DNA of 64,000 nt. It comes from Ascaphus truei. Lineage: Eukaryota > Chordata > Amphibia > Anura > Ascaphidae. A program made the translations under genes and the position numbers. The notes beneath the pieces were generated by a model. That model did no database searches and was not told where the DNA came from. It saw nothing but the letters and a program-made list of their open reading frames with translations. Positions 35,083-46,611 of this stretch are shown in pieces. The DNA is taken from the NCBI GenBank assembly GCA_036426205.1, contig CM071574.1:15671508-15735507 (forward strand), read 5' to 3'. Numbering within the stretch: position 1 is the stretch's first letter; every line of letters begins with the position of its first letter.

Positions 35083-35769
35083 CTAGGCCAAAAAGGGAAG
35101 AAGGAAAGGACAAAAAGGAACGGACGAAGGAAAGGACAAAAATTGTGTGAAAAAAAGACAGAGAAACAATCCAGAAAGGTGGAAGAGAGAAGGTGACAAA
35201 GAGAAATAAGGCAGTTCCATTGTCTCGACATTCCACCAAGTAAAAAATATAAAATTCTTTTAAATAGGATTTTTGGGGGGAGGTTGGGGGGGGTAGGGGG
35301 GGTAACCCACAAACATCGGAAACTCAGCCAAACAAACAAAGGGACAGCAGGCTTGTTATGTTAATTATGTTACACACAGGGAAGTATGTAATGGGGATTT
35401 ATGGCTAGCACATTATCCAGCATTTATTGGAAGGCCGTAGAAGGTCATGAAAGCCAGGGTGTGAAATGTTTCAGAGAGAAGGATAATTATTTCCTCTGCA
35501 ATCTCTGTGTGTTATAGGGGGAAAGAGAGAGTAGCCCTAATGAGAATCAAGTTCCAGAATTCCAGGGAAGGTCCTTCTGACTCATGAGGCGGTGCTACAT
35601 GTCAACATTCTTTCAGCTATAAACTTAAACAAGTCAGCATCTGTCTGCAGAAGCATTTTTTCAATCGCGTTTTAAAGTTGCTTCATATTTCCACAGTCAT
35701 GTGCTGCCTATAAATCTCTCATTGACAGAATTAGATAATGTATTCCAGTTGACATTTTCTGGAGTGTTA
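35083..35769. other. No gene seen
   Basis: A purine-rich AAGGAAAGGACAAAAAGGAA patch and a G-run at 35275-35305; otherwise unremarkable. Confidence 0.4.
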
Positions 35770-36120
35770 AAGGAGTAGTTCATGTTTTTTTTTTTGTATT
35801 ACTGTTTTTTTAACATAGGATTAAAGCGGGGGTCTCTTGGGCTTAAACCCAATCATTTTCGCTCTGGGGGCCTCTTGCTTCCCGAGATACAGACTTCCAA
35901 AGGGGGTGCCCGTATCTCGTCAAAGTTTAAATCTCCCGCATCACGAGGGATAATGGGAAGCCAAAACTAATGATGTCATGGCTTCCTATTGGCCTGTTGG
36001 GTGTGGGAGCTTGAAAAACCAGTCATTACCTGAACCCTACTAACAGAGCAGAGCAGCTACCGGCACCCCTATGGAGGTAGTATCTTCTGAAGCAGGAGGT
36101 CCCTGGAGGTTCAGCTCCGG
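35770..36120. repeat. Probable dispersed repeat (GGATTAAAGCGGGGGTCTC)
   Basis: GC-richer block with CCCGTATCTCGTCAAAG, CGCATCACGAGGGATAATGG and ATGTCATGGCTTCCTATTGG, matching a repeat I recall from frog genomes. No second copy in this window. Confidence 0.35.
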
Positions 36121-36143
36121 AGACACACACACACATATATTTT

Positions 36144-36385
36144 TTTTAAAGTTATGGTGGGTGAAAAAGGCAAAAAAAAACCTCTACTGTTGGCATATAG
36201 CCAATAAAGAATATCACTTGTGAGCACCTTCACATGTCTTAGACAGGTTTGCACCCTGCCTTTCAACCATTATCCCCTAACATACAGTGCTCCCACTTCA
36301 GCAAGGGATTCTGGGAAATGATATGCAAATGAGCACACAATGTGTCACCTTTTGCCTGGAAAATCCATTCACATGGGCTCCATGT

Positions 36386-36395
<10 letters not shown>
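36144..36395. repeat. Dispersed repeat family A copy
   Basis: Head AGTTATGGTGGGTGAAAAAG, then CACATGTCTTAGACAGGTTT, GGGATTCTGGGAAATGATAT and GCAAATGAGCACACAATGTG. The right end runs into an AT microsatellite. Confidence 0.75.
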
Positions 36396-36416
<21 letters not shown>

Positions 36417-36417
36417 T

Positions 36418-36452
<35 letters not shown>

Positions 36453-36470
36453 TATATATATATATATATT
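36388..36470. repeat. AT / ATACAT microsatellite
   Basis: TATATATAT run, then (CATATA)n, then another TATATA run. Confidence 0.95.
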
Positions 36471-36689
36471 GCCTCTTAAATTGAAATGTAACTCCACCTA
36501 AAATATAGCCTAGGTACAAAGCTTCACTAAAAGCAACTTTGCTGTAGAAATGAGGCACAGAAGAGTAACCATGTGTCTTGGAGCGCCAATGTGTAAAACT
36601 GATTTGTATGTGTTTTTTGGCATGTGCCCCAACTTTTTTCCCCCACAAAGTTGAAAGCTATGCACTTGTATGTAGATAATAGGAGTACA

Positions 36690-36895
36690 GTCTAACCAAA
36701 AAAGTAAAGGTAAGGCACTCCAACAAGTATTCAATAACAGCAATAATATATTAGAAAGAGGTTACCGGGTGCATGCAGAGAGACAACCAGTTACCAATTG
36801 ATATAGTTGGAAAGATCTCCAGGCACTCCAACTTGTATTTAACAGAAAATGGTCTTTATTTGACAGGCCTTCATCAGGATTTGAATATAAACGTT
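36690..36895 (-). repeat. Penelope-like tail fragments, minus strand
   Basis: On the minus strand, CTGATGAAGGCCTGTC (36865-36880) is followed by AATAAAGACC and twice by GTTGGAGTGCC (36711-36724 and 36818-36831 region), a tail pattern recalled from amphibian Penelope-type elements. The second half of a hammerhead (GAAAC) is not in place, so no ribozyme is called. Confidence 0.4.
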
Positions 36896-37848
36896 GCAAG
36901 CGTGCACCACTTTCGTGCACCAGAAATTCCTCATTGGCATAAACTGTCAGCCAATAGGTTAGAAATTGATTTTGACGCAATGGACTCGCAATTCATTAAA
37001 AAAAATAATAACAATTCTTTATACATACTCTAGCTCTCGTAGATACAACAATCACTAACTTGTGTTAAATGCTTATATGTTGCACCAACAATCAATGGAA
37101 TTCCTTAATCAAGGGAACCTTATTGGTTTAATAATTGGATGTAACGTTTGGTGCTTTATCTACGCCAGTCACATCTAAAAAGTATAAACAAATTACAAAA
37201 AAAACTCTTAAATGTCATAAAATATAAACATTTTTATTACATCAATAAGCAAAATAAACAACAACATATTTAAAATAATAATAATAATGTATAACTGACT
37301 ACAATAGCCCTATTCACGTAGGTCTCTGGACGATTACAGATGGCTTTGCTCAGCAAAGTGAAAATACAAAACTAAGACTAATAGGGTCACCACCTCGTAA
37401 AGAGCAGGTGAGCCTGTTTTTAAAGTCCTACTTTGAATTTCATTGGTTAACAACTAGGACAATGCCACTAAGAAAGGATGTAAAACACGCACTCTTACAT
37501 TATACCTCTTCCAGTCTTAAAACGAAATACGTTTTGACAGCATTAGTATTCCATTAAAGTTGCTATTTGAACAATCAGTACATTGTTATTCTGTTGACGC
37601 AGTGAAAAAATACCAGATGCATCTAGATACATTTCCAAGATTAAAAATAGGAACAATTCATTATTTTTAAATATTCAAAAAGAATTGAGAAGATAATGAT
37701 AGGTGTGGCCTCACTATAAACCTCAAATCAGTTTGGAGATTATTTGGACCTCAATAAAACCCAACAAACAACAACTAAAGAGAAAATGTCATACTTAACC
37801 TTCAAGTAATATTTCAAAGCCATATTCAAAGCCATAAGAACAATAACT
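36896..37848. other. No gene seen
   Basis: AT-rich sequence with an ATA repeat near 37276-37290; no recognised element. Confidence 0.4.
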
Positions 37849-37852
37849 TTAA

Positions 37853-38373
37853 AGCAGCAAAACGTGAAAAATCCTATAGCTTTTTCATTTAAATAAATCA
37901 GTTCTGTAGTATTAGATAATACTGTCTGCGTTTATTTTTAACTCCTAATGCCATTTGTTATGATTTTTTTTTAAAGTACTGATCATCCTTTGGTTGCTAC
38001 AGCAACCAATTAGAATGTCATATCCACTTCCTCCTTTGAAACAGGCTCTGACAAACTTTCTGAGCACTTTCCTTTGGCAACAAAGTATCACAAATAGATC
38101 TGTTGAAGTGTTCCAAACAGCAGACTGTCTATTGCTCTGAAAGCTGTAACTATACTGTGTTACACTTAGTAATATAATGTTACATATCAGCGGCAGCATT
38201 TCAGACTACAGCACAAAGTTAAAAGGTGGCCATTATGTTTGGCACACAATCAGGATTTTTACAGAATTCCAAACAATTGCCAGTTTAGGTAAGAATGTAG
38301 AATGATACACTGTCACATGCTTTACTAATTAAAATAAGAAGAAAAGGGGGGGGGGGGCTGTAGTATTGCTGCT
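37853..38373. mobile_element. TTAA-flanked MITE, family F, uninterrupted copy
   Basis: Ends AGCAGC and GCTGCT, each flanked by TTAA (37849-37852 and 38374-38377). The internal order is collinear with 16401-18112. Non-coding, so a non-autonomous element; piggyBac affinity is inferred from TTAA. Confidence 0.8.
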
Positions 38374-38377
38374 TTAA

Positions 38378-39779
38378 TTGGGTTAGTAAAGACTGATATC
38401 ATTCAATAGTGCAATCCCTCCTAGGACCAAAGTGAACTTTTTAGGGGAGTGTTGCCATGTTCTATGGGTTAAATATAGGCTAGTGCCAGTATTTTTAATA
38501 AAAATTAAAACAAGTCTAAGTTTTTTTAAATTATTTTCTAAACTTCAATGTTTCCATAATAATCAAAAGCTTTGGATATTTATTCAATCTTCACTTAATC
38601 TGCCGTGTGATAAGACAATGTGTAAACTGATGTACTCTGCATATGCAGGGCGATTGCCCTTCCCGTTTATTTCCCATGTCATGTTTTGTTTGGCCAATGA
38701 TGTCATCATCCTTTGTTTAAATAGATAAAGGGGAAATAGCAATAATTGCCATTTAAAATAAGTAGACATGGAGAAAACAGAAAGACTCCATTTTACACAG
38801 AAAGCAAATAAGTCAAACATTCTACTTTAGGGGTAATTGAATCTTTCTGAGGAAGGTGATTACATTGGTAAGTTGCTTTTCTTTGAGCCTGCTTATAGTT
38901 TCATAATGGGGTAATCGCAATCTGTCTTTCTCCTACCACTGTAACTTCAAACTTGGTTAGTTTTGACAACAAGAATCTCCAGTACTCACCTTTTGGCTAT
39001 GCTAATCCAGTCATGTTGGCTTTCTAGAAATCATGCCTTATTCACAATCCAGCTGGTAACTGCGTTTGTGATCTTATAATGAATCAATCAGTGGGCTAAC
39101 AGCTGCCGAGCAGGTGGTATACTTAAACAATTCCCCACTATTTCCCTAAAATAGGTAGTGTGCAAAAAACGATATGACCACCTTGTTCATGAACATTGAA
39201 GGAGAAAAATATCAATATTGCCAATAATAATTCTTATTTGGGGATATGATCTCCATATTTCATTATATTGTCACTTACTCAGCCTCCGTTTTATATTTTG
39301 CTTGGCAAAACAACATCTATGTGTTAATTAGATCATGCTAATTTTATGTTAAGCTGTTAGCTTCAGGAAATCCCAGTTGCTGGCACAAAGCCTAGTATTT
39401 ATCCAAATGTATCTGCATGAAGCACAGCTGTACACTTATGATTAGTCCCTATTTAGACAAAATAATGATTTTTCTATTATTGACTATTTTGTTTGTTGCT
39501 TTGGAAATGTAGCATAGACTTCTGGAAGCCTCGTGTCCCAAGCATAGCCGGGCTGTTCTTAGGATGTGAAGCATTTTTATTGGAATATAAATATACACTA
39601 AACATCGATGTTTTAGTACATGAGCTTTTAGTACCACATTGGATCCTAATTCAGATCTCAAGTCACTGATCATTAGTAAACAGCACACAAAAATGTGCTG
39701 GTATTGGGCATTTGAGACCACATTGTTTCCAAACACACAGGGAAAGGAACATCAAAAGCTTGTGTACAGCAACATTTAT
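38378..39779. other. No gene seen
   Basis: AT-rich intergenic DNA with no protein-like frame. Confidence 0.4.
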
Positions 39780-39862
39780 GTATATACTTTATTATTTATT
39801 TTATTTATCAAATGTTTTACCAGGAAGTAATACATTGAGAGTTAGCTCTCGTTTTCAAGTTG
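39780..39862 (+). repeat. Dispersed repeat family H, short copy
   Basis: TTATTTATTTTATTTATCAA, then TGTTTTACCAGGAAGTAATA and CATTGAGAGTTAG, matching 11270-11340. Confidence 0.65.
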
Positions 39863-42329
39863 TTATTGCAACAGTCACACACAGCATGATCTGTGCTATA
39901 ATAGTTTAAGACTCCGATATTTTTATTACAAGAAATGGGCTTGTGAATCTATACAGTGCTTTATTGTGTCATCATATTACAACATCCTTTAGGTCTTATG
40001 AGCTATTGTGTTTTTCATGTACAATTGCTATAATTAAGACAATGCAAGGAAATGGATTAAACTCAAACCCTCTGTACTCCTTTAACTTATAGAAAGCATA
40101 CGTCACAGCATGTAACTAACTAGTGACCTACTGTATGAACATGAACTGATTTTAAAAGAAGCGTTACAAAAATAGTGTTATCCTATCTTACATTAAACCT
40201 ATTGTAAAGGATTTTGCATTAAGGGATGGATTTTGTCTTTAGGCACCAGGGAAATTAAATGTCTTGCCACAGATGGACGTTCGCAGAGCCAGCTTATTAG
40301 GACTAATTTTTAATAAGGCTGCCACATCTTTGAAAACATGTCGTTTTATGTGTCACAACTGTATCAAAGACATTGCAGATCAAACACTGTAGTCTGATTT
40401 ATACGTCCCCAATGAACAACAATTTTCCCCCTGAGTTTCACACAAACGCCTAATCAATCACACTATCATCTGTACTCCAGAAACTCCTGTGGAAAAGAAT
40501 ACAGGAGGCAGAGACTGATATAAAAAATAAAACGGTGACGCAGTAGGAATGTGCTCACTTTCTATAAGCTCCGGGAGGTGGGCCTTCAAGATGCTCGATA
40601 AAACAGATGCTCTCTGCATGGTCATTCCTTTTTCCCTCATCCTCGCCCTGCCAACCCAACTTGCATGATTTATTCATGCTGGTAAATGAAAGATCTTTTA
40701 TTAGAGACCTGCGTTTTCTTATCTGCATCTCCTCCAGCTAGGACCACCATTCTAGGCGGGGGAGGGGGTGAATATCTCAGACACTTCTCCCCTCCTCCTC
40801 ACCCTTCCACGCTCAACAATTGTTGTGCCTTCCATGCTCAACTGTCCCAGAGCCTGGGGAAATGCTGAAGTCCGGTGCCCCGGGAACCCTGATATCCTCC
40901 AATAATTTACATACTGATTGCGACATACCAATTAGTCTTGTTTCCTGAGATCATTTTTTTGCTTTAAACTAAAACTGCTATATAACTCTTATATACCGAC
41001 TAACTCACCTTGCAAAGTACATCTATTCTGGTCTGTATACTTTTTTGGGGGAGCTCTGACACCATCGAATCCAACTGTGGCCTTTGCAGGATTGTGGTCT
41101 TCTGAGGCAATGCATGGTTTCGGGAGGCTGTATGATGTGACTGGCAACTGCGCAGATTACATTTGTTATATATTTGGTGTCCCTATCAGACTTTAAAAAA
41201 GGCGTGCCCACTGAACATATATTTTAAATTCAAGTTCTCAAATAATATTGGGACCACTGGTCTTCTGCAAGGTTTGAAACGATGTTGAGTACCTAATTCC
41301 AATGCATTTTGATACTTACATTCAACTTTTAATTTTTGTTTTCCTAATTTCTTAAAGATTCATATGATTTCTTAATCAACCCACAAATATCTGCACACAG
41401 TTAATTCACTTAAACACTTAAACATTTTAAATATGAGAGAGAGATGTTTAAGTCCAGACTGATACCTTATTTGTCTGAGAACCTCTATATGAATTGCCAA
41501 AAAGATATTGGAGAAGATTTTACCATCTGTTGCTTCGATTCCAGTCAACGATGTCATAGTCAGCAGACTGACACCCAGATGCTGAAATTAATTTCACATT
41601 TCATTGTTTAAAAGTAGATATCCTAAGAGATCTGCTGAACATCTCAAAGCAGTTGAGTTTAAAATCAAATTACTGACTTTTTTGAGTCTGCCCTCGACTT
41701 CAAACTGAGGACTTCAAACTGAGGTCCATACGGCAGAACATTTCCATGGTTTATATGCTTGGAACGCAAGATGATACCTATCACTATAAAGTAAGTGTAC
41801 ATGTCTCGGCTAGAAAGATTAGGACCATCCCTACAATACAACGCTGAATGTTCATTCCCTCGCATACTTGGAAAGTTTAAAAAAAACAAACGTCTGGTCC
41901 ACAAGTTACTTTAATTCCAGGACTATCCAATTTAGGTTTTTAGAAGGTGGAGATAACCCATCCCAACTAGTCCAGTTGAGACAGAAGAAGTTCTCAACCT
42001 TTACCCATATATCTAGCTGCATTCTGAAAATGTTGGTAGACAATCTCTCAATCCTCATCTGAGGCCTATGTCTCCCACGGTTTCATTTCACATTTCTTTT
42101 GACTAGTCAGTTCTCTCAGACTCAAATTTTGGCATTGACTAAAAGGGAACTGTCTAATTTAAAGGACACATTCTATTTGAGACCTTGCATGTTATGTAGG
42201 GTGGCCATATTCTTCATTAGAGGAAACCTCCTACTTGGAAGAAACATGCTCCAGTTATGTCTTTTTATGCTATATCTGTTGCTAGCTGTTTCAATATTCA
42301 AATTCAAAATTCAAATTTTTTTTCAGGAC
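39863..42329. other. No gene recognised
   Basis: Intergenic. The part 41380-42320 has several short frames and could be a very old retroelement, but I could not align any to a known domain. Confidence 0.35.
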
Positions 42330-43138
42330 CTAGTCACCGGCATTTGCTAATTTCCACCAAAGTGGAAATGTTTGGCCATAATGCACAGCGCCACGTTTGG
42401 CGAAAACCAAACACAGCATATCAGCACAAACACCTCATACCAACTGTCAAGCACAGTGGTGGAGGGGTGATTATTTGGGCTTGTTTTGCAGCCACAGGAC
42501 CTGGGAACCTTGCAGTCATTGAGTCGACCATGAACTCCTCTGTATACCAAAGTATTCTAATCAAATGTGAGGCCATCTGTCCGACAGCTAAAGCTAGGCC
42601 GAAATTGGGTCATGCAACAGGACAATGATCCCAAGCACACCAGCAAATCTACAACAGAATGGCTGAAAAAGAAAAGAATCAAGGTGTTGCAATGGCCCAG
42701 TTAAAGGCCAGACCTCAACCCGATTGAAATGCTGTGGCTGGATCTTAAGAGAGCTGTGCATAAACAAATGCCCACAAACCGCAATGAACTGAAGCAACGT
42801 TGTAAAGAAGAGTGGGCCAAAATTCCTCCACAACGATGTGAGAGACTGATAAAGTCATACAGAAAACGATTACTTCAAGTTATTGCTGCTAAAGTTTGTT
42901 CTACAAGCTATTGAATCATAAGGTATACTTAGTTTTTCACACATAGCTTCTCCATTTTGGCTTTATTTTTGTTAAATAAATCATGACACGGTGTAATATG
43001 TCATGTGTTGTTGTTCATCTGAGGTTGTATTTACCTAATTTTAAGACCTGCTAAGGAACAGATGATTGTTATTATGTCCTGATATGTAAAACCATAGAAT
43101 TCAAAGAGGGTGTACTTTCTTTTTCACACCACTGTAGC
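42330..43138 (+). mobile_element. Tc1/mariner element, 5'-truncated
   Basis: The 3' part of a Tc1-like transposase followed by the right terminal region TTTACCTAATTTTAAGACC through to CTTTTTCACACCACTGTA. The last segment is the typical Tc1 inverted end next to TA. The left end and the N-terminal DNA-binding part are missing. A fragment of the same terminal region lies at 46478-46581. Confidence 0.85.
42345..42914 (+). pseudogene. Tc1-like transposase C-terminal half, broken
   Basis: Frames across this stretch encode in order TVKHSGGGVIIWACF (the conserved strand around the first part of the catalytic core), [11 protein letters not shown] (second catalytic Asp region) and RPDLNPIEMLWLDLKR (third acidic residue, Glu). 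It ends with RLLQVIAAKVCSTSY and a stop at about 42914. The family cuts and pastes DNA at TA sites through a DDE nuclease. This copy is dead: the frame changes between about 42545 and 42606, and a TAA interrupts at about 42702, just before RPDLNP. The N-terminal half is absent. Confidence 0.9.
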
Positions 43139-44130
43139 TGTTCATCTAGCTCTGATGATGCGTCTATGACTTGATTATGTGCCATAACATAATTTTGTAC
43201 TCCTATATGTGTTGTTCATATTGGATTGGATGTTGTACCCCGTGGATACCCTGAGCCCTGTATGGACTACAGTATGGCTGGCTTTCAGGGTGGTTTCTGT
43301 TTAATAGCCCATCCATCAGATGACAGACAAGCAGGGATTGCTGTTATTAGGATACTTTATTTTTCCACAGCAGTCATGAATGTAACTATGGTATACTGAA
43401 GATTAGATATATTGATCTGTCTGATGCCATCCATTCCAGTTTATTATGAACATTACTACATGATTACTACATGTATAAGGACTATCTGTTACCCATGCAT
43501 CCAGGTTGCTGCTGATTTGTCTGACTGGGTTGTCTTAGGGATGCTACAGAGGTGGACTATAGTCACTTTGGATCATTATCTGCTGACTGTGTCTGTTTAT
43601 GCTAAAATACATATATGCTGACATCCCCAGTTACATCATTGTGTACATATTATTTCCCCATCACTTATTCTACATTACTGGTGTTGTCACTATCCATGGG
43701 GCATTGTCCTAACCAACACCCCCCCTTCGTGCTCATGCATAGTCCTTTTATTGAGCTTTAGTTTGTTTATCGCATAGGCGCCAATATGAGCAGCTTGCGC
43801 ATGCACAGGCAATTTCAAAATGTCTGCCACAGCAGTGCGTCGCCATGGTGATCTGTAGCCGGAGCTGCTGAAACTCTCACAGGATGTCCTCCAGCATTTC
43901 GTGCATCGCACATGAGCAGGGCTTGCTGTCACTAGAGAAAAAGCCTACAACATAAGTGAGAGTAGTTTATCGAGGGCACAACACTGTACAGGCGCAGGAG
44001 CTCCGTCTCCAAGATGGCCAATGGAGCAGTTCAATAGTACCCTATGCAGCACTTTAGAGATCATGGCAATTAAGGTTTGGCGGGTTTTTGCTTCTTTCAA
44101 TTGATTTTGGTGATTATGTGTTAATTGAAT
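43139..44130. other. No gene; probable retroelement debris
   Basis: Contains CTCTGATGATGCGTCTATGA (43150-43169), hammerhead-half-like, and a CpG-rich block 43770-44010 with CTTGCGCATGCACAGGC. These are features seen around Penelope remnants elsewhere here, but no coding domain was found. Confidence 0.35.
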
Positions 44131-44137
44131 TAATTGA

Positions 44138-44138
44138 T

Positions 44139-44171
<33 letters not shown>

Positions 44172-44184
44172 CACACACACACAC
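44138..44184. repeat. AT then CA microsatellite
   Basis: TATATATA run followed by ACACACAC. Confidence 0.95.
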
Positions 44185-44185
44185 A

Positions 44186-44290
44186 GCTGAACCCCATTAT
44201 AGCGTGATACTTGGGGTCCAAAGAATGTTATCGCGTTATATGCGGATCGCGTTACAAAAAAATTCTCAGCGAACATTGCACCCCTGTGAG
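44186..44290. repeat. Fragment of CCCCATTATAGCG repeat
   Basis: GAACCCCATTATAGCGTGAT, then TATCGCGTTATATGCGGATC and GCGTTACAAAA; resembles one end of a palindromic DNA transposon. The other end was not found. Confidence 0.4.
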
Positions 44291-44409
44291 GTTCTGCGTC
44301 CACCGGTGATAACTCTCCCAGCTGTCCCAGACCTGGAGGCGCAGCAGCACCCCACACAGGACTGACCCGGCATCTGCATCAGCTTGCAGCTCTCTCCTCT
44401 CCCTGCTTA

Positions 44410-44790
44410 GGCCGAGTCCATGCTCCCTGCTTGCTCGCTGAGGCGCGTTGAGGCTCAGGGAAAGTGGGCGCTTTCCCTGGCCTTGCGGTTGCTTACCGCA
44501 CGCGCCGTCAGCGGGCCTGCAGGGGGCGGGCCGGGGGCGGGCGCGTCACTGGCCGGGGGCGGGCTAGTGACGTCACGGAGCTGGTTTGCCCTCATTGGGT
44601 GAACCGCTCAGGTGACCGGCCTGTCTCGCCGGCAAGCGGGGGAATTTTAAATTCCCCTAAGACCTGCACTTCCGCAAGCGCGCGGAAGCGCAGGTGAGCC
44701 CCTACTAAAGCCGCTCTAATTGCGACTGTAGGGGCTCAGTGCTGAGCAGGAGTGCGCCTCCGCCAGCAAGCAACTGACATGGCCAAGGCC
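44410..44790. mobile_element. Family D MITE, copy 5
   Basis: Ends GGCCGAGTCCATG and CATGGCCAAGGCC with a TTA duplication (44407-44409 and 44791-44793). The interior contains TAGTGACGTCACGGAGCTGG, CTCATTGGGTGAACCGCTCA and GCGCGCGGAAGCGCAGGTG. Best-preserved partner of copy 1 at 11677. Confidence 0.85.
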
Positions 44791-44857
44791 TTATGCCTTC
44801 AGCTTCCGGATGACAGGGAGAGAGAGGAAAATCAGAGCCAGCTCCCTTAAAGAGACA

Positions 44858-45028
44858 GTGTGTGTGTCTCTGTGTGTGTGTGTCTCTGTGTCTCTGTGTG
44901 TGTGTGTGTATGTCTCTCTGTGTGTGTGTCGCTCTGTGTGTGTGTCTCTGTGTGTGTGTGTGTCTCTGTGTGTGTGTGTCTCTCTGTGTGTGTGTCTCTC
45001 TGTGTATGTTGTGTGTGTGTGTCAGACA
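44858..45028. repeat. GTGTGTCTCT microsatellite
   Basis: Alternating GTGTGTGTGT and CTCTGTG units. Cys/Val-rich and Thr/His-rich frames here are artefacts. Confidence 0.95.
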
Positions 45029-45429
45029 CCACGGGTCACGTGACGTCGCGTTGCCATGGCAGAGTGCCAAAAAAAAGATAAGGGGAGGGTGAGAGAGGGA
45101 GGTTTTGCCTGTGCAAACTCTTGTTGAACACACAGAAACAAAAAGGATCAGCCAGGGGAAATCAAACCCCTCCTAATGCTCAACTCGGCATGTTTACAAA
45201 CTTATTTGAATGTGTCCAGGAGAATCAGCCCACCTCAATTAAAAAAAAGAGAAAGAAAAAGAAAAAAGGGGAAAAAATAGTGAAGCACGTTCACAAAATT
45301 CTTCAGCACAGTCAATGGTAAGGTAAGCACTTACGTGAAAGTGCCCGAGCCCAGGCACCTAAGGTTTTTTTACTCCTCCGCTCCCACAGCAGACAGATAA
45401 AGGGTTTGTGAAGCCTCTCCTTAAAAAGT

Positions 45430-45720
45430 CCAACTTTATATAAAAAAAATCAAGGTCACACTCACAGACAGAATATACTGTACATGAAAACCGGACCAGC
45501 TTTAGCACTTTTCCTCTCTTCCGGTGACCGCGACTCCCTCCGCTGTTCCAGCCGGCGTCCTACGTCACTTCCGGTATTCGAGTGCTGTGCAGACGAAGTG
45601 ACGTAGAACGCCGGCTGGAGCAATCTCATTGCACGGGCTAACAATAGGCTCGAAAGACAGTTTGCATGTTGGTTGTTAACATACCAACTTGATAGGCGGA
45701 GCAGCGGCATGTCTATTCCG
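45430..45720. repeat. Palindromic GC-rich repeat with CRE-like TACGTCAC arms
   Basis: TGTTCCAGCCGGCGTCCTAC plus GTCACTTC (45543-45570) is mirrored by GAAGTGACGTAG and AACGCCGGCTGGAGCA (45594-45621). The loop is about 23 bases. Probably the promoter-proximal part of a retroelement; no second copy in the window. Confidence 0.6.
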
Positions 45721-45739
45721 AATTTATTTAAATGAGCTC

Positions 45740-46460
45740 AACATGAATATCACCTGTTTTGTATAGGCGCCCAATTAACAGCTGGATTAATGGCTGTTCT
45801 TAATTTAAGACCCCTTCTTAATTATGCACCTAATGGGACCGGGTATTACTCAGACCACACTATAGGAATCAAGCATTTGCAACAGGCAGTTTCTAGATCC
45901 ACGGCTCCAATTACTTCGCTATCGATGCTGCCTGGCAATGATTGCTATTCTTGAGAATAGGGCAAGACACCGGAGACGAAAGGAAAGAATGTATTATTAT
46001 TTACTTTAAATGTCCTCAGTCATTGTGCTGCAGAGCTTCCTTCTGCTGGGCTCAGTTGTTGCAGGCTGAGGTCCGTGCCCAAAAAGTAACATTTTTAATG
46101 AAGCACAAACGTTATGCAGATGTCATTATTACGCACAGACCTCTGGTTGCAAAAGACATACAAATTATAGCCAATGGCTCTAATTTAAGACTTCATTATA
46201 ATATTTGAAGACCAGCTGCCAAGCGACTAACTCTAAATTGGATCATAATTCCAGAAATAGTGATACGATTTCACTACTCAGAAGCCCTACATTTCCTCAC
46301 TTTGGCAGAACACTTATTAATGAATAGGGGTTAACATGTCATTTCTTTCTTATTGTCTTAATTTGCATGCAGATAAACACTTAATGAATTTATTTCATCA
46401 GGTACAGTAAGAATTGTTGTGCAAAATATTGCTTTCAAACGCTTGTGTTTCCACTGTAAA
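45740..46460. promoter_or_regulatory. Candidate conserved non-coding element
   Basis: Balanced composition, repeat-free, with homeodomain-type TTAATTATGC, ATGGCTGTTCTTAATTT and TTAATTTGCATGCAG (octamer-like) motifs. Placement in a gene-poor flank suggests an enhancer. This is judged by eye only. Confidence 0.3.
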
Positions 46461-46477
46461 TGTTAGCATGAGAAATT

Positions 46478-46581
46478 TACCTAATTTTTAGACTTTGCTA
46501 AGGAACAGATGATTGTTATTATGTCCTGATATGTAAAACCATGGAGTACAAAGAGGGTGTACTTTATTTTTCAGTGACTGT
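46478..46581 (+). repeat. Tc1-like terminal fragment
   Basis: CTTTGCTAAGGAACAGATGA, TTGTTATTATGTCCTGATAT and CAAAGAGGGTGTACTTTATT match 43040-43130 almost base for base. Only the right terminal region is present. Confidence 0.85.
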
Positions 46582-46610
46582 ATGTGTGTATATATATATA
46601 TATATATGCA
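46582..46610. repeat. TA microsatellite
   Basis: GTGTATATATATATATATAT run joining the Tc1 fragment to the next repeat. Confidence 0.9.
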
Positions 46611-46611
46611 A

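Noticed and set aside
36865..36880. CTGATGA on the minus strand as a hammerhead
   Set aside because: The GAAAC half and stem II partner are not present in the right order.
41372..42350. Possible host exons or old reverse transcriptase
   Set aside because: Short frames with no alignable motif and no consistent splice sites.
44810..45133. Cys/Val-rich and Thr/His-rich frames
   Set aside because: GTGTGTCTCT microsatellite read in several frames.
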